Of a stretch of DNA of 64,000 bases, positions 1-10,255 are shown piece after piece (position 1 is the stretch's first letter; each line of letters opens with the position of its first letter). The translations under genes were made by a program, and so were the position numbers. The DNA comes from Plantactinospora sp040120695 (lineage in GTDB: Bacteria > Actinomycetota > Actinomycetes > Mycobacteriales > Micromonosporaceae). Below the pieces are notes generated by a model. The model had not been told where the DNA came from. It did no database searches and worked only from the letters and a program-made list of their open reading frames with translations. The stretch covers positions 1 to 64,000 of the forward strand of contig NZ_JBEEAC010000035.1 of the NCBI RefSeq assembly GCF_040120695.1, read 5' to 3'.

Positions 1-20
1 GCCCCCCCCCCCCACGCCGG

Positions 21-70
21 GTGTCTATGTGTGTGTCCACGCCGCCGTGTCTATGTGTGTCCATGCCGCT
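21..70. repeat. Two-copy direct repeat next to the regulator's stop codon
   Basis: Two imperfect copies of a 24-26 bp unit beginning GTGTCTATGTGTGT lie side by side (21-46 and 47-70), ending 5 bases before the minus-strand stop codon of the GlxA-type gene. They follow a run of 12 C residues at 2-13. The position just past a stop codon matches several other tandem duplications in this window. Confidence 0.7.
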
Positions 71-74
71 GTGG

Positions 75-1058
75 TCAGCCGGGGAGGAGGGCCTGGTCGT
101 GCGGGGCGCGGCTCCGGAAGGTCGACCGGTAGGCGTGCGGGGTGGCGCCGAGCCGGCGGCCGAAGTGGTGCCGCAGGGTGGCCGCGTCGCGGAAGCCGGC
201 CCGGCTGGCGACCGCCTCGACGCTCAGCTCGGTCTCCTCCAGCAGCCGCCGGGCCAGCAGCACCCGCTGGTTGGTGATCCAGTCGTGCGGTGTGGTGCCG
301 GTCTCGGCCCGGAAGCGCCGGGCGAAGGTGCGGGGCGCCATGTGCGCTCGGCCGGCGAGGTCGTCGACGGTGAGTGGCCGGTCGAGGTGCTCCATCAGCC
401 AGCTCAGCACCGGCTCCAGGGTGGGCGCCGCCGGGGTGGGTGCGATCGGTGCCTCGATGTACTGCGCCTGCCCGCCGTCGCGGTGCGGTGGCACCACCAT
501 CCGGCGGGCCAGTTTGGTGGCGAGCGCCGAGCCGTGCTCCTGGCGGACCAGGTGCAGGCAGGCGTCGATCCCGGCCGCCGTGCCGGCCCCGGTGAGCAGG
601 TTGCCGTCCTGCACGTAGAGCGAGTTGCAGCGCACCTTGGCCAGCGGGTACATCTCGGCGAGCCGGTCGGCGTACTTCCAGTGGGTGGTGCACTCGCGCC
701 CGTCGAGCAGGCCGGCGGCGGCCAGCACGAACGCGCCCGAGCAGACACTGAGCACGTACGCCCCGCGGTCGGCGGCGCGGCGCAGCGCCGCCAGCACGCT
801 CTCCGGGATCGGGGCGCCGATGTGGTGTATCGCGGGCAGGGCGACCAGGTCGGCGTCCTCGACCGGGGTCAGGTCCGCGCTCGGGGTCAGGCCGAAGCCG
901 GACCGGGTGCGGACCGGCCTGCCGTCGTGGGTGCAGACGTCGAAGCGGTAGCCGGGGAAGCCGTCGGCGACCCGGTCGGTGCCGAAGACCTCGCAGAGCA
1001 CCCCCAGCTCGAAGGGGGCCACCGGTTCCAGGGCGATCACGGCCACGTTGCGGAGCAT
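75..1058 (-). CDS. GlxA/FtrA-type transcriptional regulator (DJ-1/PfpI + AraC HTH)
   Basis: A 327-residue cytoplasmic regulator. Residues about 1-180 form a DJ-1/PfpI-like class I glutaminase amidotransferase fold, with the family cysteine visible in LSVCSGAF. Residues about 225-320 form an AraC-type double helix-turn-helix (LTVDDLAGRAHMAPRTFARR, then a second helix pair ending FGRRLGATPHAYR). The length is normal for the family. In known members the PfpI domain is thought to sense a ligand and the HTH to activate catabolic or stress genes; the ligand here cannot be read from sequence. It stands alone, with no target gene beside it, in the place upstream of hpt where many actinomycetes carry tilS. 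Confidence 0.88.
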   Translation of the reverse strand: MLRNVAVIALEPVAPFELGVLCEVFGTDRVADGFPGYRFDVCTHDGRPVRTRSGFGLTPSADLTPVEDADLVALPAIHHIGAPIPESVLAALRRAADRGAYVLSVCSGAFVLAAAGLLDGRECTTHWKYADRLAEMYPLAKVRCNSLYVQDGNLLTGAGTAAGIDACLHLVRQEHGSALATKLARRMVVPPHRDGGQAQYIEAPIAPTPAAPTLEPVLSWLMEHLDRPLTVDDLAGRAHMAPRTFARRFRAETGTTPHDWITNQRVLLARRLLEETELSVEAVASRAGFRDAATLRHHFGRRLGATPHAYRSTFRSRAPHDQALLPG

Positions 1059-1242
1059 GGATCGAGGCTAGCCGAGATGTGGCAGAAATTCGATGGTGTA
1101 TGGCAAAGCTGCCACTGTCCGAACGGTACCCGGCGGCGCAGACTGGAGTCACGACAGCCGGTGCGCACCGGCGGCGAACCAAAAGGACCGGTCAGGCCCG
1201 CGATACCGGGCCGGCCGCATCGACCGGAGAGGTCACGCCGCC

Positions 1243-1374
1243 ATGGAACTCTTCTTCTCGCTCTTCTTCCTCGTCCTGGTCCTCGCCTCGATGCTCGGAC
1301 TCACCGCCGACAGCCGCGACTCGGCCGACTGGCGGCCCAGCAACGGCGGCTGGCGGGCGTCGCCCCGCGGCTGA
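1243..1374 (+). CDS. Small single-span membrane peptide, 43 residues
   Basis: The ATG at 1243 follows a good ribosome-binding site (GGAGAGG about 12 bases upstream). The product begins MELFFSLFFLVLVLASMLGL, one hydrophobic helix, followed by a short polar tail rich in Trp, Ser, Asp and Arg. No known family is recognised. Its place just ahead of hpt, the proper start signal and the helix argue for a real gene, possibly a small inner-membrane protein. It is easily missed by automatic calling because longer overlapping frames exist. Confidence 0.6.
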   Translation: MELFFSLFFLVLVLASMLGLTADSRDSADWRPSNGGWRASPRG

Positions 1375-1476
1375 GGTACCGGGTCGAACCGTCCGCGCCT
1401 GGCCAGCCGGGGTGGGCACCGCGGGAAGGTGCCGCCCCGGCGACGGGCGCGAAGGGGCGTACGGCAGGCTAGGCGC

Positions 1477-2052
1477 ATGGTGCAGGGCTCCTGGTACGAC
1501 GCCGACATCGACCACGTGATCATCTCGGAGGAGCAGATTCGGGAAAAGATCGCGGAACTGGCCAAACAGGTGGCCGCGGACTACGCAACCGTGGAGGACG
1601 GAATCCTCCTGGTCTGCGTGCTCAAGGGGGCGGTCATGTTCATGGCCGACTTCTCCCGGGCCCTGGGCCGATACGGCCCCTCGGCCGAACTCGAGTTCAT
1701 GGCCCTCTCCTCGTACGGGCAGGGCACCAGCTCCTCCGGGACCCTGCGGATCCGCAAGGACCTGGACCGGGACATCGCCGGCCGGCACGTGGTGGTGGTG
1801 GAGGACATCGTCGACTCCGGGCTCACCCTCTCCTGGCTGCTGCGCTATCTGGAGTCCCGGAAGGCGGCCAGCGTCGAGGTGGTGGCGCTGTTCCGCAAGC
1901 CGGACGCGATCAAGGTCTCGGTGCCGGTGAAGTACGTCGGCTTCGACATCCCGAGCGAGTTCGTGGTCGGCTACGGGCTGGACTTCGCCGAGCGCTACCG
2001 CGAGGTCCCCTACGTCGGCGTGCTGAAGCCGGAGGTCTACGCCCGGTCCTGA
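1477..2052 (+). CDS. hpt: Hypoxanthine phosphoribosyltransferase
   Basis: Purine salvage enzyme that transfers phosphoribose from PRPP to hypoxanthine or guanine, in the cytoplasm. The 191-residue protein carries the PRPP-binding loop VVVVEDIVDSGLT (around residues 107-120), the family segment LVCVLKGAVMFMADF and the C-terminal VGYGLDFAERYR. The ATG at 1477 is chosen because the product then starts at MVQGSWYDAD, the usual actinobacterial N terminus; the longer frame adds only a basic tail. It is followed by a perfect hairpin and a 516-base gap before ftsH, so it is probably transcribed separately. The hpt-ftsH-folE order is conserved in actinobacteria. Confidence 0.96.
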   Translation: MVQGSWYDADIDHVIISEEQIREKIAELAKQVAADYATVEDGILLVCVLKGAVMFMADFSRALGRYGPSAELEFMALSSYGQGTSSSGTLRIRKDLDRDIAGRHVVVVEDIVDSGLTLSWLLRYLESRKAASVEVVALFRKPDAIKVSVPVKYVGFDIPSEFVVGYGLDFAERYREVPYVGVLKPEVYARS

Positions 2053-2063
2053 GCCGGCCCGTC

Positions 2064-2091
2064 GACGAGCCGGCCGGACCTCCGGCTCGTC
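2064..2091 (+). terminator. Hairpin downstream of hpt
   Basis: A perfect 10-bp inverted repeat (GACGAGCCGG at 2064-2073, CCGGCTCGTC at 2082-2091) with an 8-base loop begins 11 bases after the hpt stop. A T-run (CTTTTTC) follows about 15 bases later at 2107-2113. It is consistent with an intrinsic or actinobacterial I-shaped terminator. Confidence 0.55.
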
Positions 2092-2568
2092 CTCGTCGGG
2101 ACGGGACTTTTTCGGCCCGGCTCGGACCCCTCGTCCGGTCTTCAACGCGAACCGATGTCCGGTACGCCCTGAGCATCCTGAATGTCATCGCCGAAATATC
2201 GAGTCGACGTACAGCGCGCTCCCAGGAAACGCGGTTACGGTATGCGGTGGTGGCGCGGAGCATCCCGCGCCGGGTTCCCTGCCCAGTTTGACCCGAAAGA
2301 TGGGCCGTACGGGGTCAGGCGCTCGGTAATGGTCCGTGCTCACCCGGCACCCCGGGCGGAAGCGGACCTGTTACCCCAGGGCTCGCAGGCTCGCTCCTCT
2401 CGCTCACGGTGTACCGTCGAATGACCGCGGCGCGGTACCAAGCGCCCGGCGTCGGGGCCGGCTCGCAAGGGCCCGGTGTCGGCCCGTCGCTCCGGCGGCG
2501 ACAGAAGGCAACCAGACGATCAGGACGTCGATCAGGAGGGTCCGGGCGTTAAGGCGCTCGACAACAGC
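2092..2568. other. Long gap between hpt and ftsH
   Basis: About 480 bases without a convincing gene. The stretch 2165-2215 is more AT-rich than its surroundings and is a reasonable place for the ftsH promoter, giving a long untranslated leader. A strong AGGAGG at 2534-2539 lies 29 bases before the preferred ftsH ATG, farther than normal for a ribosome-binding site. Short open frames here have no start signals or family resemblance. Confidence 0.4.
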
Positions 2569-4596
<2,028 letters not shown>

Positions 4597-4697
4597 GCGC
4601 AGCAAGCTACCAGGCCGCCGACATCACTGCCGGCGGCCTGTCCGCGTCCGCCACCGAGCCGGACGGCGACGAGGAGCTGGACTACCTCGCCGCCCGG

Positions 4698-5315
4698 TTG
4701 GTCAACGGCAAGCTCGGCGGCGGGCCGGTCGAGGATGCCGTCGACCTCGCCCGGATCGAGAAGGCGGTCCGGGAGATCCTGATCGCCGTCGGCGAGGACC
4801 CGGACCGGGACGGCCTGCGCCAGACGCCGGCCCGGGTGGCCCGGGCCTACGCCGAACTCTTCGCCGGACTGCGGGTCGACCCGGCCCAGGTGCTCAGCAC
4901 CACCTTCGAGGCCCACCACGAGGAACTCGTAGTGGTCCGGGACATCGACGTGATGAGCCTCTGCGAGCACCATCTGCTGCCGTTCCGGGGTTCGGCGCAC
5001 ATCGGCTACATCCCGGGCGAGAACGGCCGGATCACCGGGCTCTCCAAGCTGGCCCGGCTGGTCGAGGTCTACGCCCGCCGGCCGCAGGTGCAGGAGCGGC
5101 TGACCTCGCAGATCGCCGACCTGCTGCTGACCAGGCTGGAGCCGCGCGGCGTGATCGTGGTGCTGGAGTGTGAGCACATGTGCATGGCGATGCGGGGCAT
5201 CCAGAAGTCCGGCGCCAAGACCATCACCTCGGCGGTACGCGGACTGCTGCAACGGGACGCCAAATCCCGCTCCGAAGCGATGGCGCTGATCCTGAACGCC
5301 GGCCGCGCCATCTGA
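4698..5315 (+). CDS. folE: GTP cyclohydrolase I
   Basis: First enzyme of tetrahydrofolate synthesis: GTP to 7,8-dihydroneopterin triphosphate plus formate. The zinc ligands and catalytic residues are visible in SLCEHHLLPF and LECEHMCMAMRG, and the C terminus KSRSEAMALI is typical. The start is uncertain. The first ordinary start codon in frame is TTG at 4698 (205 residues), but the frame is open back to the end of ftsH and encodes a plausible acidic segment (DEELDYLAARLVNGK), so translation could begin at a CTG at 4593 overlapping the ftsH stop. In most actinobacteria folP follows directly; here an 18.8-kb block intervenes. Confidence 0.95.
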   Translation: MVNGKLGGGPVEDAVDLARIEKAVREILIAVGEDPDRDGLRQTPARVARAYAELFAGLRVDPAQVLSTTFEAHHEELVVVRDIDVMSLCEHHLLPFRGSAHIGYIPGENGRITGLSKLARLVEVYARRPQVQERLTSQIADLLLTRLEPRGVIVVLECEHMCMAMRGIQKSGAKTITSAVRGLLQRDAKSRSEAMALILNAGRAI

Positions 5316-5397
5316 GGCGGCCGTTCGGGGCCATCCGGCCGGCCCCGTCCCCGGTCAGGGCAGTCGCCCCGGTCCGGGGCCACCCGGCCCGCCTGGG

Positions 5398-5829
5398 CTA
5401 TCTGATCAGGTAGACGCCGCCGAGGCAGAACGCCGTCAGCAGGCCCAGCAGGCCGGTCACGAGCGCGCCGTAGAGCAGCACCCGGGTCCACGGCAGCGTG
5501 CCGGCGCCGGGCAGCCTGGTGGCGGCGTCCGCCGCGTCCGCGGTCGCCCGGGCATCCCGCAGCGCCGCCAGCACCGCCTGGTGACCGTCGGCCATCGCCT
5601 GTCCGGCCGCCACGACCTCGGGCTCGGTGGGTACCAGCTCGGCCTCGGAGACGCCCAACGCGCGCAGCCGGGACTGCTGGGGTACCAGCCTGGCCCGGAG
5701 CCCGGCCAGCTCCTCCCGGGCGCTGTGCACGCCCCGCTCCTGCTCGGCGGCGGCGGTGGCAGCGGAACGCCGTACCGCGTCCAGCCGCTGAGCGGCGGCC
5801 AGGTAGTCCTGCCAGGGGTCTGCGCTCAC
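5398..5829 (-). CDS. Tail-anchored coiled-coil protein paired with FtsK-like ATPase
   Basis: A 143-residue protein of unknown function. It begins with a GTG at 5829 whose GTGA overlaps the stop of the upstream ATPase gene, so the two are translationally coupled. Residues about 5-95 are Ala/Glu/Arg/Gln-rich and predicted helical or coiled coil. The C terminus carries two hydrophobic stretches in tandem (LLYGALVTGLLGLLTAFCLGG near 119-139), making it a tail-anchored membrane protein. The tight coupling suggests it docks the soluble ATPase at the membrane; that role is inference. No family recognised. Confidence 0.72.
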   Translation of the reverse strand: MSADPWQDYLAAAQRLDAVRRSAATAAAEQERGVHSAREELAGLRARLVPQQSRLRALGVSEAELVPTEPEVVAAGQAMADGHQAVLAALRDARATADAADAATRLPGAGTLPWTRVLLYGALVTGLLGLLTAFCLGGVYLIR

Positions 5830-8747
5830 CGCGTGCCTTCCCCGTCCGGTGTGCCGTAGGGGACGACCAGGCGGGCCAGCTCGGTGCGGCGATCGTAGAG
5901 CAGCGCCCGGCCGGGGCGGGGGTGCCACCGTACCGGCCGGCCCAGCAGCCGGGTCACCTCCGACCCGGGTACGTCGAGGAAGAGCAGCCCGTCGACAGTG
6001 GCCGATGGCTGCGTTACGGCAGCCTCGGTGCCGTTCGCCGGCTCCGGATCGGCGGCCGGTCCTGTCCCCGGCCGTTCGGCGTCCGGTGGTTCGGGCTGAG
6101 GCGGTTCGGCGACCAGGTTGGCGAACGGTTCCACCGCCCGCCACCAGCCGAGCAGGTGTACGCCCCGCCCCGGTCCGTCGCGCAGCAGTGCCCGGAGCCG
6201 GTCGACCAGCGGGTTGCCGACGCGGGCCAGCTCGTCCATCCCGAACGCCACCAGGTAGCCGGGTCCGGGAAGCCCCAGCGCGCCAGCCAGCCCGCCGGCG
6301 TCCACCCGGCACACCGGATGCCGCCGGGACAGCTCGGCGGCCAGTGCCTCGGCCACCGGATCCGGGCCCGGGGCCGCGATCACGAACTCGATGCTGCCGG
6401 CGGGGTGCTGCCCGGCAAGCCCTCGGGCCGCGCCGGCCACGACCCCGGCGCCGGACCGATCCGGCCCGAGGACCGCGAGATGCCGGCCGGGCGACCGGTC
6501 GAGCGGTAACTCCGCCGGGCGCGGTGACACGTCGACCAGCAACCCGACCGGCGCGTTCGCCGGGTGCGGCAGGTCCACCACGCCTGCTGTTCCGCCGGTT
6601 CCGGCCGGCTCGTCGTTCTCGGCGGGCTGGCTGTTCTCGGCCGGCTGGCTGTTCTCGGCCGGACCGCTGTTCTCGGCCGGCCGACCGGTTCCGGCCGGTC
6701 TGCCGGTCTCCGTCGGTTCGCCGGCACCGGGTGTGACCGGATCGGCGGCCGGGACCGGCGGCGGTGGCGGGGTCAGGTAGCCGATGAAGACGGCCGGAGC
6801 GGGCGTGCCGGCCGGGCGGTCTGCCCAGAGCCGATGTCGCAGGCCGCTGAGCACGCCCGGGTCGGCGTGCGGATCGGGGAACCGGACCGTCCGTTCGTGC
6901 CCCCGGGTCGCGCCGCGCGGACCGCCCAGCCCGCCAGCGGTGTTCACCACCGCCGTACCCAGGGGCAGGCCCGCCGCCGAGTCGTTCGTCGGCTCCAGCA
7001 CGTCCGTGCCGCCAGGCAGCGCCACCCGGACCGGGAACTGCCCGAGGAACGAGTCCCGCCGGGCGCGCAGCGCGGCCAGGGCCGGCGCCGGTCGGCCGGC
7101 CAGGATCAGGTGGACCCCCGCCGACCGGCCCCGTCGGGCCACCGACTCCAGCCGGACCAGTGCCTCGGCACCGATCGCGTCCTCCTCGGCCAGCAGCACC
7201 GCGTACTCGTCCAGCACGCAGAGGATCCGGGGGGCGGCACGGCGGTCGGGGTCGGCCCGCTGGGCGGGCACCGGCGCCGCGCCGGCCGGGTGGCCCGGCC
7301 CCACCGCTGCCGGGGACGGCTCCGCCGCGCCACGACGGTCCAGTTCGGCGTCGAGTTCGCGGAGCACCGCGAGGCCGTACTCCCGGTCGGCCTGCACCCC
7401 GACGGCCCGGACGTGCGGCAGCCACGGCCCGCCCGGCCCGGTGCCGCCGGACCCGTCCGCCGGCCCCGGCACGAACTCGGCGAACGCCGTCCCCTCGGCG
7501 AAGTCGATCAGATAGAGCGCCAACTCGTCCGGGTGGTAGCGGGTGCAGAGCCCGTAGAGGACGTTCACCAGGAACGCGCTCTTGCCGGCGCCGCCCCGGC
7601 CGCCGACCAGCCAGTGCGGGGTGCGTTCGTCGAACCCGAGCGGCACGGTCCGGTCACCGTCGTGCCCGACCGGGGTGCTGAGCCCGGCGGCGGCGGACTC
7701 GGTCCAAAATCCGTCCGCCGGCTCCGGCAGCAGGTCGTCGACGGTACGCCGGTAGTCGGCGCGGAACCGCGCGGCCAGGTCCCGGCAGACCCGGTCCAGC
7801 AGCGGGACCGGCGGGCAGTCGTCGAGGAAGACCGGCGCGCCCAGACCGGTACCCGGCAGGTGCGGTGCCGGAGCGCTGAACGAGGCTCCGGGCGGGTCGC
7901 CGACCAGCGCGTACGGGTTGCGCATCGCGATCATGGTGGATCGGGCCAGCGGTGCCTGACTCGTCTCCGCGGACAGTGGCGGAGGCGGCCAGCCGGCGAC
8001 GATCAGGTGCAGCCCCGCCTCCGGACCCTCCCGGGCCAGTACGCCGATCCGGGCCAGGTCGCTCGGCTCGGACAGCTCCGGCAGCGAGCCGACCACCACC
8101 AGCAGGGTGCGGTCGTGCCGGTTGTAGCGGGCGGTGGCCGGCCGGGTGGGGCGTACCCATTGCTCGGCCTCGGCCAGCACGGCCCGCAGGCCGGTGCGGT
8201 CGGTGGCCGGCGGCGGCATCAGGCCCGCGTCGGCGAGCGGGGCGAACGGGGCGAAGAGCTGGCCCTCGGCGGTGGCGTCGACGCCCCGCACCAGCAGCGA
8301 GCCGGCCGGGGCGGCGGCGAGCAGCCGGAGGAGTACGCAGCGGAGCAGCCCGGCGACCCGGGGATCCCGGCTGTCCGCGTCGACGGTGAGGTGGCCGGTG
8401 CCGAGCAGCGGCACCACCACCGGAAACCGGGCGTCGTCCAGTGGTTGGGCGGTGCCGATCCGCACGAAGGCCGGTCGGGCGGGGCCGCCGAGCGGGGCGT
8501 CCTCGGACTGGGCGTCCAGCGGTGCGCCGAGCCACCCCGGAGCGAGTTGGCTCGCCGCCGCGCGCAGCCGTTCGGCGAGTTCGTGCTGCTCCCGCTGGTC
8601 GGCGGGGATCGGCCGGATCGCCTCCAGGGCGGTGGCCGCGGCGGCGGTGGTGGCGGCGGCCCGGCGGTGCAGTACGGCGGCTGTGCCGGCGGCGGCCCGC
8701 CAGCGCAGCGTGGCGGCGTGCCCGGTCGGCCCCCTCCAGGTGTCCAC
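5826..8747 (-). CDS. FtsK/SpoIIIE-like P-loop ATPase
   Basis: A 973-residue ATPase of the FtsK-HerA superfamily. Walker A (GGRGGAGKS) is near residues 381-389 and Walker B (ILCVLDEYAVLL) near 505-516. A second ATPase-like module near 757-770 has a degenerate P-loop (GPDRSGAG). An N-terminal helical and beta-rich region (1-330) precedes the motor, and a Pro/Glu/Asn-rich linker near 690-715 is built from an 18-bp tandem repeat. There is no membrane helix. The GTG start at 8747 has a strong GAGGGAG site 8 bases upstream; the frame is open further up without such a signal. EccC-type secretion ATPases and TraB-type DNA translocases share the fold. Which substrate it moves is unknown. Confidence 0.8.
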   Translation of the reverse strand: MDTWRGPTGHAATLRWRAAAGTAAVLHRRAAATTAAAATALEAIRPIPADQREQHELAERLRAAASQLAPGWLGAPLDAQSEDAPLGGPARPAFVRIGTAQPLDDARFPVVVPLLGTGHLTVDADSRDPRVAGLLRCVLLRLLAAAPAGSLLVRGVDATAEGQLFAPFAPLADAGLMPPPATDRTGLRAVLAEAEQWVRPTRPATARYNRHDRTLLVVVGSLPELSEPSDLARIGVLAREGPEAGLHLIVAGWPPPPLSAETSQAPLARSTMIAMRNPYALVGDPPGASFSAPAPHLPGTGLGAPVFLDDCPPVPLLDRVCRDLAARFRADYRRTVDDLLPEPADGFWTESAAAGLSTPVGHDGDRTVPLGFDERTPHWLVGGRGGAGKSAFLVNVLYGLCTRYHPDELALYLIDFAEGTAFAEFVPGPADGSGGTGPGGPWLPHVRAVGVQADREYGLAVLRELDAELDRRGAAEPSPAAVGPGHPAGAAPVPAQRADPDRRAAPRILCVLDEYAVLLAEEDAIGAEALVRLESVARRGRSAGVHLILAGRPAPALAALRARRDSFLGQFPVRVALPGGTDVLEPTNDSAAGLPLGTAVVNTAGGLGGPRGATRGHERTVRFPDPHADPGVLSGLRHRLWADRPAGTPAPAVFIGYLTPPPPPVPAADPVTPGAGEPTETGRPAGTGRPAENSGPAENSQPAENSQPAENDEPAGTGGTAGVVDLPHPANAPVGLLVDVSPRPAELPLDRSPGRHLAVLGPDRSGAGVVAGAARGLAGQHPAGSIEFVIAAPGPDPVAEALAAELSRRHPVCRVDAGGLAGALGLPGPGYLVAFGMDELARVGNPLVDRLRALLRDGPGRGVHLLGWWRAVEPFANLVAEPPQPEPPDAERPGTGPAADPEPANGTEAAVTQPSATVDGLLFLDVPGSEVTRLLGRPVRWHPRPGRALLYDRRTELARLVVPYGTPDGEGTR
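6607..6678 (-). repeat. 18-bp in-frame tandem repeat in the FtsK-like gene
   Basis: Four consecutive 18-bp units (6607-6624, 6625-6642, 6643-6660, 6661-6678). The middle two are identical and the outer two diverged. They encode repeats of the hexapeptide AENSQP in the linker between the active and degenerate ATPase modules. Confidence 0.85.
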
Positions 8748-8931
8748 CGCACCAACTCCCTCGTCCTGGTCTGAGACGGTATCCCAGTGCGGCGGCATCT
8801 TCGGGGACCTGCCGGGATGGTCGTGGCACAGATAGCTGAGGTAGCGGATAGTTATCAGTTGCTCCCTTTTGGTTATCAAGCTGGAATTCACGCCCATTGG
8901 GTACCCGGGCGCCAGCGGTTAGCCTCAGGGG

Positions 8932-9498
8932 GTGGAATCAGTGCATCCCCCGGCCGATTCCCAGGTGTCCCGGGTACCCACCCAGCGGACCCCGCCCGGG
9001 CAGGCCGCTCCCGAGCCGGTCGCACCGCCACCGGCGCCACGTCGACGGCGGCTGGGCCTGGTGCTGGCGGTCGTCGGCGGCGCGCTTGCGCTGTTCTGCC
9101 TGGCCGGCGCCGCACTCGCGTACGTCGCCTACGACCGGTTCACCGCACCCGACCGGAGCGCCCCGGACGTGGTGGTCGACAACTACCTGCGGGCCTACCT
9201 GGTCGACGAGAACGACGTACTCGCCGAACAGTTCGAGTGCGCCGACCGGGCTGGGCTAGCCCCGCTGCGGACGCTCCGCGCCGACCTGGCGGCCCGGGAG
9301 CGGCAGTTCCAGATCACCTTCACGGTGAAGTGGGGGCCGCTGGACGTACGCACCCAGGGGGAGCGCGCCGAGGTCACGGTGGAACTGGTGATCTCGTACC
9401 TGGTAGACAACCTCTCGCAGACCGAGCACCAGCGGTGGCGCTTCGGCACCACCCAGGACGACGGCTGGCGGGTCTGCGCCGCCGACCCGGTGACCTGA
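8932..9498 (+). CDS. Single-pass membrane protein with NTF2-like extracytoplasmic domain
   Basis: A 188-residue protein starting with GTG. A Pro-rich cytoplasmic N terminus (about 1-40) is followed by one strong membrane helix (LGLVLAVVGGALALFCLAGA, about 41-62). The outer domain has a pattern (DNYLRAYLVDENDVLAEQFEC, then beta strands ending RWRFGTTQDDGWRVC) like the SnoaL/NTF2-fold domains of many actinobacterial membrane proteins. It is transcribed divergently from the FtsK-like gene, separated by 184 bases holding both promoters. Function unknown; neighbourhood suggests a link with that ATPase. Confidence 0.72.
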   Translation: MESVHPPADSQVSRVPTQRTPPGQAAPEPVAPPPAPRRRRLGLVLAVVGGALALFCLAGAALAYVAYDRFTAPDRSAPDVVVDNYLRAYLVDENDVLAEQFECADRAGLAPLRTLRADLAARERQFQITFTVKWGPLDVRTQGERAEVTVELVISYLVDNLSQTEHQRWRFGTTQDDGWRVCAADPVT

Positions 9499-9511
9499 CG
9501 GGCCCGCCGGG

Positions 9512-10141
9512 TCACTCGATCCAGAGCAGGTGCACCGGCACCTCCAGTGTGGTCGGCGGCCGGCCGCTCCAGGCCCAGCGGTACCAGTCCAGCTCGGCGG
9601 TGACCCGCACGCAGATGTCGCCGTCGTCGCTGGTGTAGACCTCGGTGACCGCGCGCAGGTCGCGCCGCTCGACTGCGTCGGCGACCTGGACCACCCGGCG
9701 GCCGGCGACCGCGTCCGCCTCGACCACCGGCACCGGCGCCCGGTGCGTCGGCGCGTCCAGCGAGACCAGCCGGGAGATCACGTCCGGCCGGGCCGGACGG
9801 GGGATCGGCGGAGTGCCGCCCCCGGACGACGGGGCCTCGCCGAGAATCTCCACCCAGACCCGCTCCACCGGCACCAGTGGGGCGAAGACCTCGGTCTGCT
9901 CCGCCTCCGCCCGGTACCACTCGTGCTCGGCCAGCACCGGCACGTAGGTGCGGCTGCCCTGCACCACCCGCTCGTCCGCCCGCAGGTCGGCCCGCCAGCC
10001 GAGCCCGGGCAACCCGACCAGCACCCGACGGCCCCGCAGGTCCACCCGGTTCGCGGCGGCGGCGATCACGATCGGTCGGGGCGGCGCCGGAGCCCAGTCG
10101 GGCTGGCCGGCGAACGGATCGGGAAGGGGATCATGACTCAC
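9512..10141 (-). CDS. Conserved-looking hypothetical protein, 209 residues
   Basis: Starts with GTG at 10141 and ends 13 bases from the convergent membrane-protein gene. The product is soluble with no signal peptide or helix span. It has two similar blocks (RTYVPVLAEHEWYRAEAE in the first half, VRVTAELDWYRWAWSGRPP near the end) that look like a duplicated beta-rich unit with a W-Y-R core. No family is recognised. Codon use matches the host, which supports a real gene. Its role in the FtsK-like neighbourhood is open. Confidence 0.65.
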   Translation of the reverse strand: MSHDPLPDPFAGQPDWAPAPPRPIVIAAAANRVDLRGRRVLVGLPGLGWRADLRADERVVQGSRTYVPVLAEHEWYRAEAEQTEVFAPLVPVERVWVEILGEAPSSGGGTPPIPRPARPDVISRLVSLDAPTHRAPVPVVEADAVAGRRVVQVADAVERRDLRAVTEVYTSDDGDICVRVTAELDWYRWAWSGRPPTTLEVPVHLLWIE

Positions 10142-10255
10142 GGATCGCTCGACCTACCTGTGGCTCCTGGACGGAACGCGCTCGGCGCCTGACACCGCTA
10201 TTCTCCAGGCTCCCACTTCGACGGCAACACGTTGCGTGACGGTCAGCCGACCAGA

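Noticed and set aside
2092..2568. Riboswitch or small RNA in the ftsH leader
   Set aside because: No conserved riboswitch core or strong extended pairing could be recognised by eye.
5826..8747. FtsK-like ATPase as a classic TraB conjugation protein
   Set aside because: It lacks membrane helices and the TraB layout, has a second degenerate ATPase module, and there is no adjacent replication or excision gene.
6564..8774. 736-codon plus-strand frame opposite the FtsK-like gene
   Set aside because: No start signal or family resemblance; Gly/Arg/Pro-rich shadow of the ATPase gene.
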